A stretch of DNA of 64,000 nt from an uncultured Bacteroidales bacterium (GTDB lineage Bacteria; Bacteroidota; Bacteroidia; Bacteroidales; UBA932), in contig CAMYAE010000004.1 in NCBI GenBank assembly GCA_947253655.1, forward strand, positions 1 through 64,000, in the 5' to 3' direction. The notes beneath the pieces were generated by a model that worked only from the letters and a program-made list of their open reading frames with translations, was not told where the DNA came from and did not search any database. Positions 8,390-15,157 of this stretch are shown here, one piece after another (the first letter of the stretch is position 1; each line of letters starts with the position of its first letter). The position numbers and the translations under genes are program-made.

Positions 8390-9147
8390 TGCCTGTATCT
8401 TCTGAAATATTTTCTGTAGACACCTTGCAGATTCTGCCGGCGGAACAAGCTTTCAAGGCCGGCAGACTTCTTATGCCTACTTCCCCTTCGGACATAGCCG
8501 CAGTCGCGGAATGTTGGAGCGATTTCCCGTTGAACCGGATTATGCTGATGCTATGCACAGTGGCCGCTATTATATTTCTGAACAGATATATCGGTCTGCT
8601 GCCTTATCTTTTCGGCGGAGTGCTGAGGTGGAAAGAGATAGTAAATCTGGAGAGTAGCGTCAGGCTCACAAGAGACAGGAATAATGTAGCTGTTATAGCC
8701 TTTTTCATAGTCGCCTTGGCCGTATCGAGGTTCGAAATATATTCGCCGGATTTTCTATCACAGCTGCCTGCTTCGTATAGGACGCTCGGTGTCGTAGGCT
8801 TGCTTGCCGCTTTCTTGCTGCTTAGGAAGCTGATGTCGGTTCTGCTGTCGGTACATGCCCGGGCGGCAGAACAAACCCGCATCGCCAACATGGCTTTCTA
8901 TAATTTTCTGATTGTCATTGCATCGGTGACGGTGCTTGTATTCGTGTCGGTGCTGGTTTTTAATTTCAGCGCGATAGTCGTCAGAGGTATATTGCTGGCT
9001 TTTATTGCATTTGTCTATATGATTTTTATAATTCGGAAAATGCAAATATTGACAAAGGTTTATGGTCTTGTCAAGTCAATTTTGTATCTTTGCAGCCTTG
9101 AATTATTGCCGGCAGCCGTTCTGGTCGCTTCCAATTATATGATGTAG
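8389..9147 (+). CDS. DUF4271 membrane protein
   Basis: This 252-residue protein has about six hydrophobic helices (residues of roughly 50-75, 100-115, 130-150, 170-195, 198-215 and 228-248). It matches the DUF4271 proteins found in Bacteroidota next to the HemD-like gene. Its function is unknown. A short soluble N terminus precedes the first helix. It overlaps the SUI1 stop by one base, and the HemD-like gene starts 33 bp downstream. A good -7 element for that next gene lies inside the last codons here. Confidence 0.75.
   Translation: MPVSSEIFSVDTLQILPAEQAFKAGRLLMPTSPSDIAAVAECWSDFPLNRIMLMLCTVAAIIFLNRYIGLLPYLFGGVLRWKEIVNLESSVRLTRDRNNVAVIAFFIVALAVSRFEIYSPDFLSQLPASYRTLGVVGLLAAFLLLRKLMSVLLSVHARAAEQTRIANMAFYNFLIVIASVTVLVFVSVLVFNFSAIVVRGILLAFIAFVYMIFIIRKMQILTKVYGLVKSILYLCSLELLPAAVLVASNYMM
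9085..9092 (+). promoter_or_regulatory. Possible internal promoter for hemD-rnpA-yidD
   Basis: TATCTTTG (exact TAnnTTTG) lies within the 3' end of the DUF4271 gene, 89 bp before the HemD-like ATG. The only -33 candidate is TTTA 22 bp upstream, so the call is tentative. Confidence 0.35.
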
Positions 9148-9180
9148 TGACCGGTCGCCCATATAAATAATTAAGAGAAA

Positions 9181-9924
9181 ATGAAAATAAAGAAGATATT
9201 GGTTTCGCAGAAGACACCGACCAACATCTCAGCATACGATGAGCTGAAAGCGAAATATAATGTTGAAATAGACTTTAAGCCGTTTTTTCTGATAGAGCCA
9301 TTGACCTCGAGAGAGTTCCGGGCCCAGAGAATAAATGTTCTGGATTATACGGCCATTGTCTTTTCGGCGCGACACACTATTGATGCGTTCTTTAACCTTT
9401 GCGAAGAGCTTAGAGTAAAGATACCGGACACGATGAAGTATTTCTGTACCACCGAAATAGTGGCTATGTATCTTCAGAAATACATTATATACCGGAAGCG
9501 CAAGATTTTTTTCGGAGACGGCACTCCGGCTTCTGTACTTGCCCAGATTAATAGCAAACACAAGGATGAAAAATTCCTGATAACGTCCTCCGATGCGAAG
9601 AATAACGATGTCCTTGCTATGCTCTTCGATCAGGCGGGTCTGGATTATAAGACTGCTGTCTTTGTGAAATCGGTTTCTCAGGATTTGAAAGATGTGGACA
9701 TCCAATCCTATGACCTTGCAGTGGTCTGCAATCCATCCGATGTCAAGTCCTTGCAGGAAAATTTCCCGGATTTCAAGCCTGGCTCTCTAAAGTTCGGCAC
9801 ATTCGGGCGTCAGATTGTCAAGGCTATGGAAGAAGCAGGACTTCCGGTAGAATTCAAGGCTCCGACACCGGAGGCTGCATCAGTTGTCAAGTCGATAGAA
9901 CTTTATTTGGAGGCAAATAAATAA
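9181..9924 (+). CDS. Uroporphyrinogen-III synthase family protein (HemD-like)
   Basis: This 247-residue protein has the two-lobed layout of uroporphyrinogen-III synthases: an N-terminal VSQKTP start, the central FSARHTIDAFF segment, FITSSDAKNND-like residues at the domain border, and a C-terminal GRQIVKAMEEAG block. It is the version always found beside rnpA in Bacteroidales. No other heme-pathway gene is present here, so activity on hydroxymethylbilane is assumed from family only. rnpA follows with 1 bp between stop and start, so the genes form an operon. Confidence 0.75.
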   Translation: MKIKKILVSQKTPTNISAYDELKAKYNVEIDFKPFFLIEPLTSREFRAQRINVLDYTAIVFSARHTIDAFFNLCEELRVKIPDTMKYFCTTEIVAMYLQKYIIYRKRKIFFGDGTPASVLAQINSKHKDEKFLITSSDAKNNDVLAMLFDQAGLDYKTAVFVKSVSQDLKDVDIQSYDLAVVCNPSDVKSLQENFPDFKPGSLKFGTFGRQIVKAMEEAGLPVEFKAPTPEAASVVKSIELYLEANK

Positions 9925-9925
9925 T

Positions 9926-10309
9926 ATGGATAACAGACCGCTGACCGATAATGCCTTACCTAAAAAGGAAAGGCTTAGCGGCAAGACCGATATCGAGCGG
10001 TTGTTGTCCGACGGACGATATGGTTATTCCCCCGGATTGAAATTTTGCTATGCTCCGGGATCGGGGAGAGAGTCCAACAGAATTATGGTTGCCGTACCCA
10101 AGAAGCTGTTCCGCAGGGCGGTGAAAAGAAATCTGCTGAAAAGGCGGATAAGAGAGAGTTATAGGGTGCAGAAACGCCTTTTGCCCGACAACAGGGGTAT
10201 AGATATACTTTTTATGTATAATTCCAAGGAAATCCTTGATTATGAGACCATAAAAGGCTCGGTGGCAGCCGCATTGATGTCCATTTCAAGTAATTTAGCC
10301 GATGCGTAG
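9926..10309 (+). CDS. rnpA: Ribonuclease P protein component
   Basis: The protein subunit of RNase P helps the RNA subunit trim 5' leaders from tRNA precursors. The 127-residue basic protein carries the signature RNR helix as RAVKRNLLKRRIRES near residues 55-70, preceded by NRIMVAVPKK. The N-terminal extension before LSGKTDIERLL is short. The gene sits directly after the HemD-like gene and overlaps the yidD start by 8 bp, the usual rnpA-yidD coupling. rpmH and dnaA, which flank rnpA in many phyla, are absent here, as is usual in Bacteroidales. Confidence 0.95.
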   Translation: MDNRPLTDNALPKKERLSGKTDIERLLSDGRYGYSPGLKFCYAPGSGRESNRIMVAVPKKLFRRAVKRNLLKRRIRESYRVQKRLLPDNRGIDILFMYNSKEILDYETIKGSVAAALMSISSNLADA

Positions 10310-10544
10310 GTTTTTGGACATACTTAAGACAATCGGAAACGCTCCTTTCCTTTTCTTGATATGGTTCTATCGGGTGGCGATTTCACCTTACAAGCGTCCG
10401 ACGTGCCGTTTTGTGCCGACCTGTTCCCAATACGCAATGGAGGCTTTCAAGAAATACGGCCCTTTTAAGGGCTTCTATCTCTCCGCCAAACGGATACTTC
10501 GCTGCCACCCTTGGGGCGGAAGCGGCTATGACCCTGTACCATAA
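10302..10544 (+). CDS. yidD: Membrane protein insertion efficiency factor YidD
   Basis: This 80-residue protein is of the YidD family, which aids YidC-dependent insertion of inner-membrane proteins. The signature is complete: YRVAISPYK, the cysteine cluster PTCRFVPTCSQYA, then AKRILRCHPWGGSGYDPVP at the C terminus. An amphipathic or hydrophobic N-terminal helix (residues of about 12-26) fits the peripheral membrane location known for the family. It overlaps rnpA by 8 bp and is followed after 9 bp by menG. Confidence 0.95.
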   Translation: MRRFLDILKTIGNAPFLFLIWFYRVAISPYKRPTCRFVPTCSQYAMEAFKKYGPFKGFYLSAKRILRCHPWGGSGYDPVP

Positions 10545-10553
10545 CTTTTTATT

Positions 10554-11528
10554 ATGCCTGAAAAAAAGAAAATAAAGGGAATGTTCGATAGTATTTCCAA
10601 TGACTATGACAGATTGAATCATATAATGTCTTTGGATGTGGACAGGCTGTGGCGCAAACGAGCAATAAGCCGAATTGTTGATACAGATATGCCGTTAGAG
10701 GTGTTGGATGTGGCTTCGGGGACAGGAGACTTTGCAATAGCGATAGCCAAAGCGATGCGTGGGCGTATAGCCGATGACACCAGCGACAGAGCCTTGTCCC
10801 TCGATGTCGCCGACACAAGCAACCGCGTAAAGCCCCTCGATGCCGCCGACACCAGCGACCGCGTAAAGCCCCTCAACGCCGCCGACACGAACGACCGCGT
10901 AAAGCCCCTCAACGCCGCCGACACGAACGACCGCGTAAAGCCCCTCAACGCCGCCGATACCAGCGACCGCGTCTTGTCATTCAGAGCCGACGAAGTCGGC
11001 GTAGGAATCTGCGACAAACGTATGGGTCATATTACAGCAGTTGACATCTCTGAGGGAATGCTTTCAGTAATGCGGCAGAAAGTCGCTTCCGAGGCCTTGA
11101 ATAACGTGATTTCAGTAGAAGTGGGAGACGGAGAAAACCTGCGTTTCCCCGACGGCACGTTCGACAGGGTTGCAATCGCCTTCGGCATAAGGAATTTTGA
11201 AAACAAGGAAAAAGGCCTTAGAGAAATGCTCCGTGTCCTCAAACCGGGCGGAAAACTTGTCCTGCTGGAACTTTCGCTTCCCGAAAACAAATGGCTTCGC
11301 CGCATATTCAACCTTTATTTCCTGAATATTCTGCCGATTATCGGAGGCTCGGTGTCCGGAGACTCAGCTGCTTATAAGTATCTTCCGGCCTCTGTTTTAG
11401 GCTTCCCCAAGAAGAAAGAGTTTATCGCCTTAATGAAATCCTGCGGTTTCTCCAATGTCCGTCACAAGTCATTTACGTTCGGTGTGTGCAGAATGTTCAT
11501 CGGGGAGCACCCTGTTTCTAAAGGTTAA
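10554..11528 (+). CDS. menG: Demethylmenaquinone methyltransferase with repeat insertion
   Basis: The enzyme methylates demethylmenaquinone to menaquinone with SAM at the membrane surface. SAM motif I is VLDVASGTGDF (residues of about 50-60). HITAVDISEGML gives the second strand, and the family signature ENLRFPDGTFDRVAIAFGIRNFENKEKGLREM follows in segments. The usual length is about 245 residues; this one has 324. The excess is an insertion directly after motif I: six 12-residue repeats at residues 75-146, in frame, between the first two strands of the Rossmann fold. Both sides remain intact, so the protein may still work, with a loop extruded. Its 3' end overlaps the convergent DUF2752 gene by 11 bp. 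Confidence 0.9.
   Translation: MPEKKKIKGMFDSISNDYDRLNHIMSLDVDRLWRKRAISRIVDTDMPLEVLDVASGTGDFAIAIAKAMRGRIADDTSDRALSLDVADTSNRVKPLDAADTSDRVKPLNAADTNDRVKPLNAADTNDRVKPLNAADTSDRVLSFRADEVGVGICDKRMGHITAVDISEGMLSVMRQKVASEALNNVISVEVGDGENLRFPDGTFDRVAIAFGIRNFENKEKGLREMLRVLKPGGKLVLLELSLPENKWLRRIFNLYFLNILPIIGGSVSGDSAAYKYLPASVLGFPKKKEFIALMKSCGFSNVRHKSFTFGVCRMFIGEHPVSKG
10776..10991 (+). repeat. Six tandem 36-bp repeats inside menG
   Basis: Six contiguous 36-bp units start at 10776, 10812, 10848, 10884, 10920 and 10956. The consensus peptide is DTxDRVKPLNAA. Units 4 and 5 are identical at DNA level. The outer units (1 and 6) are more diverged, the pattern expected from expansion of the middle by unequal exchange or slippage. 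There are no spacers, so this is not a CRISPR array. The period is a multiple of 3, so the gene frame is kept. Confidence 0.95.
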
Positions 11529-11895
11529 ATACATTTCTCAGAATCCACCACAGCATCATTGCTGTTATAGCCGTCAGGATAAACGGCTTCGAGTTGATGA
11601 ATTCGCGTGTTTTTGTAGGGGAAATAAGGTATGCAACGCCTAATCCCAAGGCAATAAACACTAAGACGAACAGAAAGGCATTATATCTGAACGCTGCCGC
11701 AAAATCTCCGTTAAGTACGGAATGTAGAAATCTTTGAGAGCCGCATCCGACGCATTTATATCCCGTCAGTACATAGAAAGGGCATTTTGGAAACAAGTGG
11801 CTGCCCGGGTCTATCATCCCATAAATTATAATACCTGCCGCAATGAGCACAATCGCAGCAGGTACAAATATTCTGTTCCGTTTTTCCTGAATCAC
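11518..11895 (-). CDS. DUF2752 small membrane protein
   Basis: This 125-residue protein has the DUF2752 signature CPFYVLTGYKCVGCGSQRFLH in the middle, with paired cysteines and a GCGSQR loop. The signature is flanked by three hydrophobic helices (residues of about 10-28, 73-92 and 105-120). The function of the family is unknown. It follows the TM2 gene by only 3 bp and shares its promoter. The gene ends 11 bp inside the convergent menG. Confidence 0.85.
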   Translation of the reverse strand: MIQEKRNRIFVPAAIVLIAAGIIIYGMIDPGSHLFPKCPFYVLTGYKCVGCGSQRFLHSVLNGDFAAAFRYNAFLFVLVFIALGLGVAYLISPTKTREFINSKPFILTAITAMMLWWILRNVFNL

Positions 11896-11898
11896 AGT

Positions 11899-12237
11899 TT
11901 AGGAGACGAGGAAGAGCGCTTCGTTGAACTTCTTCATATTATATTCGTAAGTTCTCTTTTTTGCGGAGAATATATCAATGAGCCACCATATACCGCATCC
12001 TTGGCAAGTGATGACTTTTATTATGCCGAGTCCGATATCGTTAAGGAAGAATCTGTCCCAGCCTAACAATATGGCGATAATCAGAATGACGGTCGGCTTC
12101 TGAAAGCTAAGTCCCAGAATAACAGCAGAATTGGAATCGTCAAGGGTCTTGAGTTTTTCTTCAATGTTTTTTAGGGCATAAGGCTCGAACGCTTCGCCGT
12201 TCTTCAACATAAAACTTTGGATATATTCCTGTTTCAT
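11899..12237 (-). CDS. TM2-domain membrane protein
   Basis: This 112-residue protein has a soluble N-terminal half (residues 1-40) followed by a TM2 domain of two helices. The TM2 hallmark is the segment ILLGWDRFFLNDIGLGIIK, then GCGIWWLIDIFSAKKR. Family function is unknown; TM2 and DUF2752 genes are regular partners in Bacteroidota. The ATG at 12237 lies 26 bp downstream of a textbook promoter. Confidence 0.85.
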   Translation of the reverse strand: MKQEYIQSFMLKNGEAFEPYALKNIEEKLKTLDDSNSAVILGLSFQKPTVILIIAILLGWDRFFLNDIGLGIIKVITCQGCGIWWLIDIFSAKKRTYEYNMKKFNEALFLVS

Positions 12238-12263
12238 AATATAATGGTTAATTGGTTAATTTT

Positions 12264-12294
12264 CAAAAATACGCACGCTCTGCCACATTTCAAA
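12264..12294 (-). promoter_or_regulatory. Consensus promoter of the TM2-DUF2752 operon
   Basis: On the minus strand, TTTG (12294-12291), a 19-bp spacer and TATTTTTG (12271-12264) match the Bacteroidota -33/-7 consensus exactly. The leader to the ATG at 12237 is about 20 nt. Confidence 0.75.
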
Positions 12295-12299
12295 ATTTT

Positions 12300-12330
12300 T
12301 TTGATATTTTTCCTAAGAATAACTATCTTG
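12300..12330 (+). promoter_or_regulatory. Predicted promoter just before the GH42-like gene
   Basis: TTTG at 12300-12303, a 20-bp spacer and TATCTTG at 12324-12330 resemble a promoter. The start codon at 12338 would lie at or next to the transcription start, implying a leaderless or nearly leaderless message, unless translation starts further in. Confidence 0.45.
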
Positions 12331-12337
12331 CTAAATT

Positions 12338-14095
12338 ATGGAAGAAAAGGATAAGAGCCTGCCATTGATAGGCGGACGAGTATTAATTGAACCATACGAA
12401 GATCTCGTGCGGACGGAAAAATTGTTCGGCACTATGCAGAATTGCGGCATGAAGGCCTGCACTTTCTGCATAGACGGGATATTATATGCCTCTGATGAGG
12501 ATAAACAGTTGATTGACAGGTGTATCGAGGCTACGGAAATTGCCTGTAACAATGCTTTGTCCGCCTATCTCTCTTTTGAAATAATCCCCGGATTGAGTGA
12601 AAGGGCTTTGGAAAAATTAGATTCCATAGTGACCCGTTTCAGCGAAATACGTAATGTAAACGGCTGGATTGTTTCAATATCCGATGAAAATTCAGGGCGG
12701 GAAAAATATACGGAATTGCTGCATAATGTGTCGGTAATTATCAGAAAATCGGCACCGCTCCACGAAATTCTGCTGGATTGCAAAGATATTCCGGACAGTG
12801 TTTGGAAATATGATTTTGAGGCTCTGAAAAATGATTTTACAGGCTTTGGGCTCTCTTTCGTCCCGGTAAGGAATGTTCCGGTCCTGTCAAGACGTAGATA
12901 TAATTTTGCTTTTTCGGCCTCTTGCGATATTATTAGGTCGGCTACTTATGGTAAGCCGTTCTGGATAACAGGCATGCAGTCCGGCAACAACGGCGTCGAG
13001 GGCGAGGTGAGCCCGTCGAGAGCCGAAATTACTCAATGGATGTGGACGGCATTGGGCCGGGGGGCTTCAGGAATTCTGTTCGACACCTTGAACCTGCCTG
13101 CATCAGGAATGAAAGCCGGAGGAGAAGCCCTTTTTGACTTATTGGGAGAATTCTCCCGGAAATCATTGTCAGTAAAGGAGATAATTTCCTCATTAGATGA
13201 AAATAAAGAGTTGTTCTTATCTGCCGGACAGGTGGAAAGCCCGATATACGTCCTCTACTCTGACAAATCGTTGAGCCTGCATGCGGAGCAGGCCGTAAAG
13301 CCTTGTCAGGCAATGCAATCCGCTATGTCAGCCTACGAAATCTTTATGGAAAACGGTATCAGGCCGGGCTTCTGCGAGATGAGTGAATACGATTGGACAT
13401 CAGAGGATTACCGAGGAAAATGTATAATTATTTCCGGGCAGGAGGCTGTGTCTTCCGAATATAATGACAAGATAAGTGATTTTGTAAAAAAGGGCGGAAA
13501 GCTGATAATAGAGGGACGAAGCTTCTATTTTGATGAAAACATGCGTGCCAATGCAGTTAAGCCGGACTTTCCCCTTGCCGATGTTTTCGGCGGCAGGCCC
13601 AAGGAGTTTGATGCTATCCGTGGTGACAGGAAAATCAAGTTGACGGACAAGCGTTTTTGGGCACACCGCTGGTACGGACTTATCAAGAACGACGCTTCCG
13701 GAGAAACGCTGCCCCTGCTGAGGAATAAATACGGCCGTGGGAAGGTGCTGTGGATACCGTCTATGATAATTCTCGGAGCTGTGAACTCCGGACATCGCAG
13801 CAGGCTGTCAAAGTTGCTTATGAAAGAAGTCGCGGAGGCGGCAGACACTATGCCGTTGAGGTTCCGTCGCCGCAGGTCCGGCATTACTTTGCAGTTGTTG
13901 GAGACGGACAAAGGCTATATTACGATAGTTTCCAATAAAGGCAGGCACAGAAGAAAGGTGCGTTTCAGGACGGCTTACAAGGTGGACAGGCTTTTGTATT
14001 CCGACATCAGGTATGAGCGGAGGGCCAAGGCTAAAAACCGCAAAATAAAATTGCGTTCCCAGCAAACCGCTGCCGTCTTGTGGAAAACGCAATAA
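12338..14095 (+). CDS. Degenerate GH42-like (beta-galactosidase-related) protein
   Basis: This 585-residue protein resembles family 42 glycoside hydrolases: an N-terminal LIEPYEDLVRTEK barrel segment, a PFWI...QSGNN segment followed by EITQWMWTALGRGASGI, and a C-terminal trimerisation-type domain (CIIISGQEAVSSEYN, FVKKGGKLIIEGR). In related proteins the PFW segment reads roughly TELQGGN with the nucleophile Glu; here it is TGMQSGN, so Gly212 sits at that position. The acid/base NEP region reads DEN (residues 116-118). No signal peptide is present, so it is probably cytoplasmic. It may be a binding or regulatory protein or have altered chemistry. The last 60 residues are very basic. It precedes metX by 14 bp and may be co-transcribed. 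Confidence 0.55.
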   Translation: MEEKDKSLPLIGGRVLIEPYEDLVRTEKLFGTMQNCGMKACTFCIDGILYASDEDKQLIDRCIEATEIACNNALSAYLSFEIIPGLSERALEKLDSIVTRFSEIRNVNGWIVSISDENSGREKYTELLHNVSVIIRKSAPLHEILLDCKDIPDSVWKYDFEALKNDFTGFGLSFVPVRNVPVLSRRRYNFAFSASCDIIRSATYGKPFWITGMQSGNNGVEGEVSPSRAEITQWMWTALGRGASGILFDTLNLPASGMKAGGEALFDLLGEFSRKSLSVKEIISSLDENKELFLSAGQVESPIYVLYSDKSLSLHAEQAVKPCQAMQSAMSAYEIFMENGIRPGFCEMSEYDWTSEDYRGKCIIISGQEAVSSEYNDKISDFVKKGGKLIIEGRSFYFDENMRANAVKPDFPLADVFGGRPKEFDAIRGDRKIKLTDKRFWAHRWYGLIKNDASGETLPLLRNKYGRGKVLWIPSMIILGAVNSGHRSRLSKLLMKEVAEAADTMPLRFRRRRSGITLQLLETDKGYITIVSNKGRHRRKVRFRTAYKVDRLLYSDIRYERRAKAKNRKIKLRSQQTAAVLWKTQ

Positions 14096-14109
14096 TATGA
14101 TATGAAGTT

Positions 14110-15129
14110 ATGTATAAAAATACAGTTGTCTACAATAAAAAGTTCGAATTTGAGGCCGGAGGGGAGATCGAAAATCTCAGAGTAGCATACCACTCCTCCA
14201 CGGAAAAATATGAAGGACAGAAAGTTATATGGATTTGTCATGCCCTGACGGCCGATTCAAATCCGGAAGAATGGTGGCCTGAATTGGTAGGCCCCGGCAA
14301 ATTGTTCGACACAGAGCGGTATTTTGTGGTCTGCGGCAATATGTTGGGTTCCTGCTACGGCTCGTCCGGACCGTCGGACATAGACCCTGAGACGGGCAGA
14401 CCGTATTTTCTGGATTTTCCAAAAGTCACCGTAAGGGATATTGTGCGGGGATTGGACATAGTAAGGGGGCATTTGGGGATTGAAAAGATCGATTTGCTGG
14501 TCGGTGCCAGCATAGGCGGCTTTCAGGCTTTGGAATACTCTATAATGTTTCCGGATATAATAAAAAGAGCTGTCTATATTGCAACATTGGGCAGGGTTAC
14601 GCCTTGGCTGACAGCTTTTGAAGAATCCCAAAGAATGGCCATAGAAGCTGACAAGTCATTCAGGGCGTGCGAGAGCCTTGAGGGCGGTAGTGAAGGCCTT
14701 AAATGTGCGAGGTCTATAGCCATGCTGTCTTACAGGACAGAAGAGGGCTATAATATCAAGCAGTGGGAGGATTCCGACGATGTCGTATTTGCCGGCAAGG
14801 CAGCATCTTATCAGCGATATCAGGGCAAGAAACTGTCGAAGAGATTTGATGCCTATTCCTATTGGTATCTGTCATATAGCGTGGATAGCGCCAATATAGG
14901 CAGGGGTCGGGGAGGCGAGAAAAAGGCATTGGCTATGATAAAGACCAGGCCGGTGTTAATAGGAATTGATACCGACCTGATTTTCCCTTCTCGCAGTATC
15001 AGGAAAATGGCGGAGCATATATCCGGATCGACATTTTTTGAAATCAAGTCTAATTTCGGGCATGACGGCTTTCTGATTGAGACTCAGCAGATTGAGGATA
15101 TAATAGCTCAGATGCTCAAAGAGATTTAA
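14110..15129 (+). CDS. metX: Homoserine O-acetyltransferase
   Basis: This is an alpha/beta-hydrolase of 339 residues that acylates homoserine for methionine synthesis in the cytoplasm. The nucleophile elbow is VGASIGG with Ser134. The acid is in GIDTDLIFP and the histidine in SNFGHDGFL, giving the full triad. The segments WICHALTADS and CGNMLGSCYGSSGP are typical of MetX. It lies 28 bp upstream of thrA, with asd next, so the operon feeds aspartate-family amino acids. The choice between acetyl- and succinyl-CoA as donor cannot be settled from these motifs; acetyl is the usual assignment. Confidence 0.92.
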   Translation: MYKNTVVYNKKFEFEAGGEIENLRVAYHSSTEKYEGQKVIWICHALTADSNPEEWWPELVGPGKLFDTERYFVVCGNMLGSCYGSSGPSDIDPETGRPYFLDFPKVTVRDIVRGLDIVRGHLGIEKIDLLVGASIGGFQALEYSIMFPDIIKRAVYIATLGRVTPWLTAFEESQRMAIEADKSFRACESLEGGSEGLKCARSIAMLSYRTEEGYNIKQWEDSDDVVFAGKAASYQRYQGKKLSKRFDAYSYWYLSYSVDSANIGRGRGGEKKALAMIKTRPVLIGIDTDLIFPSRSIRKMAEHISGSTFFEIKSNFGHDGFLIETQQIEDIIAQMLKEI

Positions 15130-15157
15130 CGGGATTATAGAGAAATATAAAACGAAT

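Noticed and set aside
10776..10991. 36-bp repeats that resemble a CRISPR period
   Set aside because: The units are contiguous with no spacers, lie in frame inside menG, and there are no cas genes nearby.
10619..11017. Long open frame on the minus strand across the menG repeats
   Set aside because: It is a mirror of the 36-bp repeat, whose period is a multiple of three. It has no plausible start context or family features, and the + strand gene is clear.
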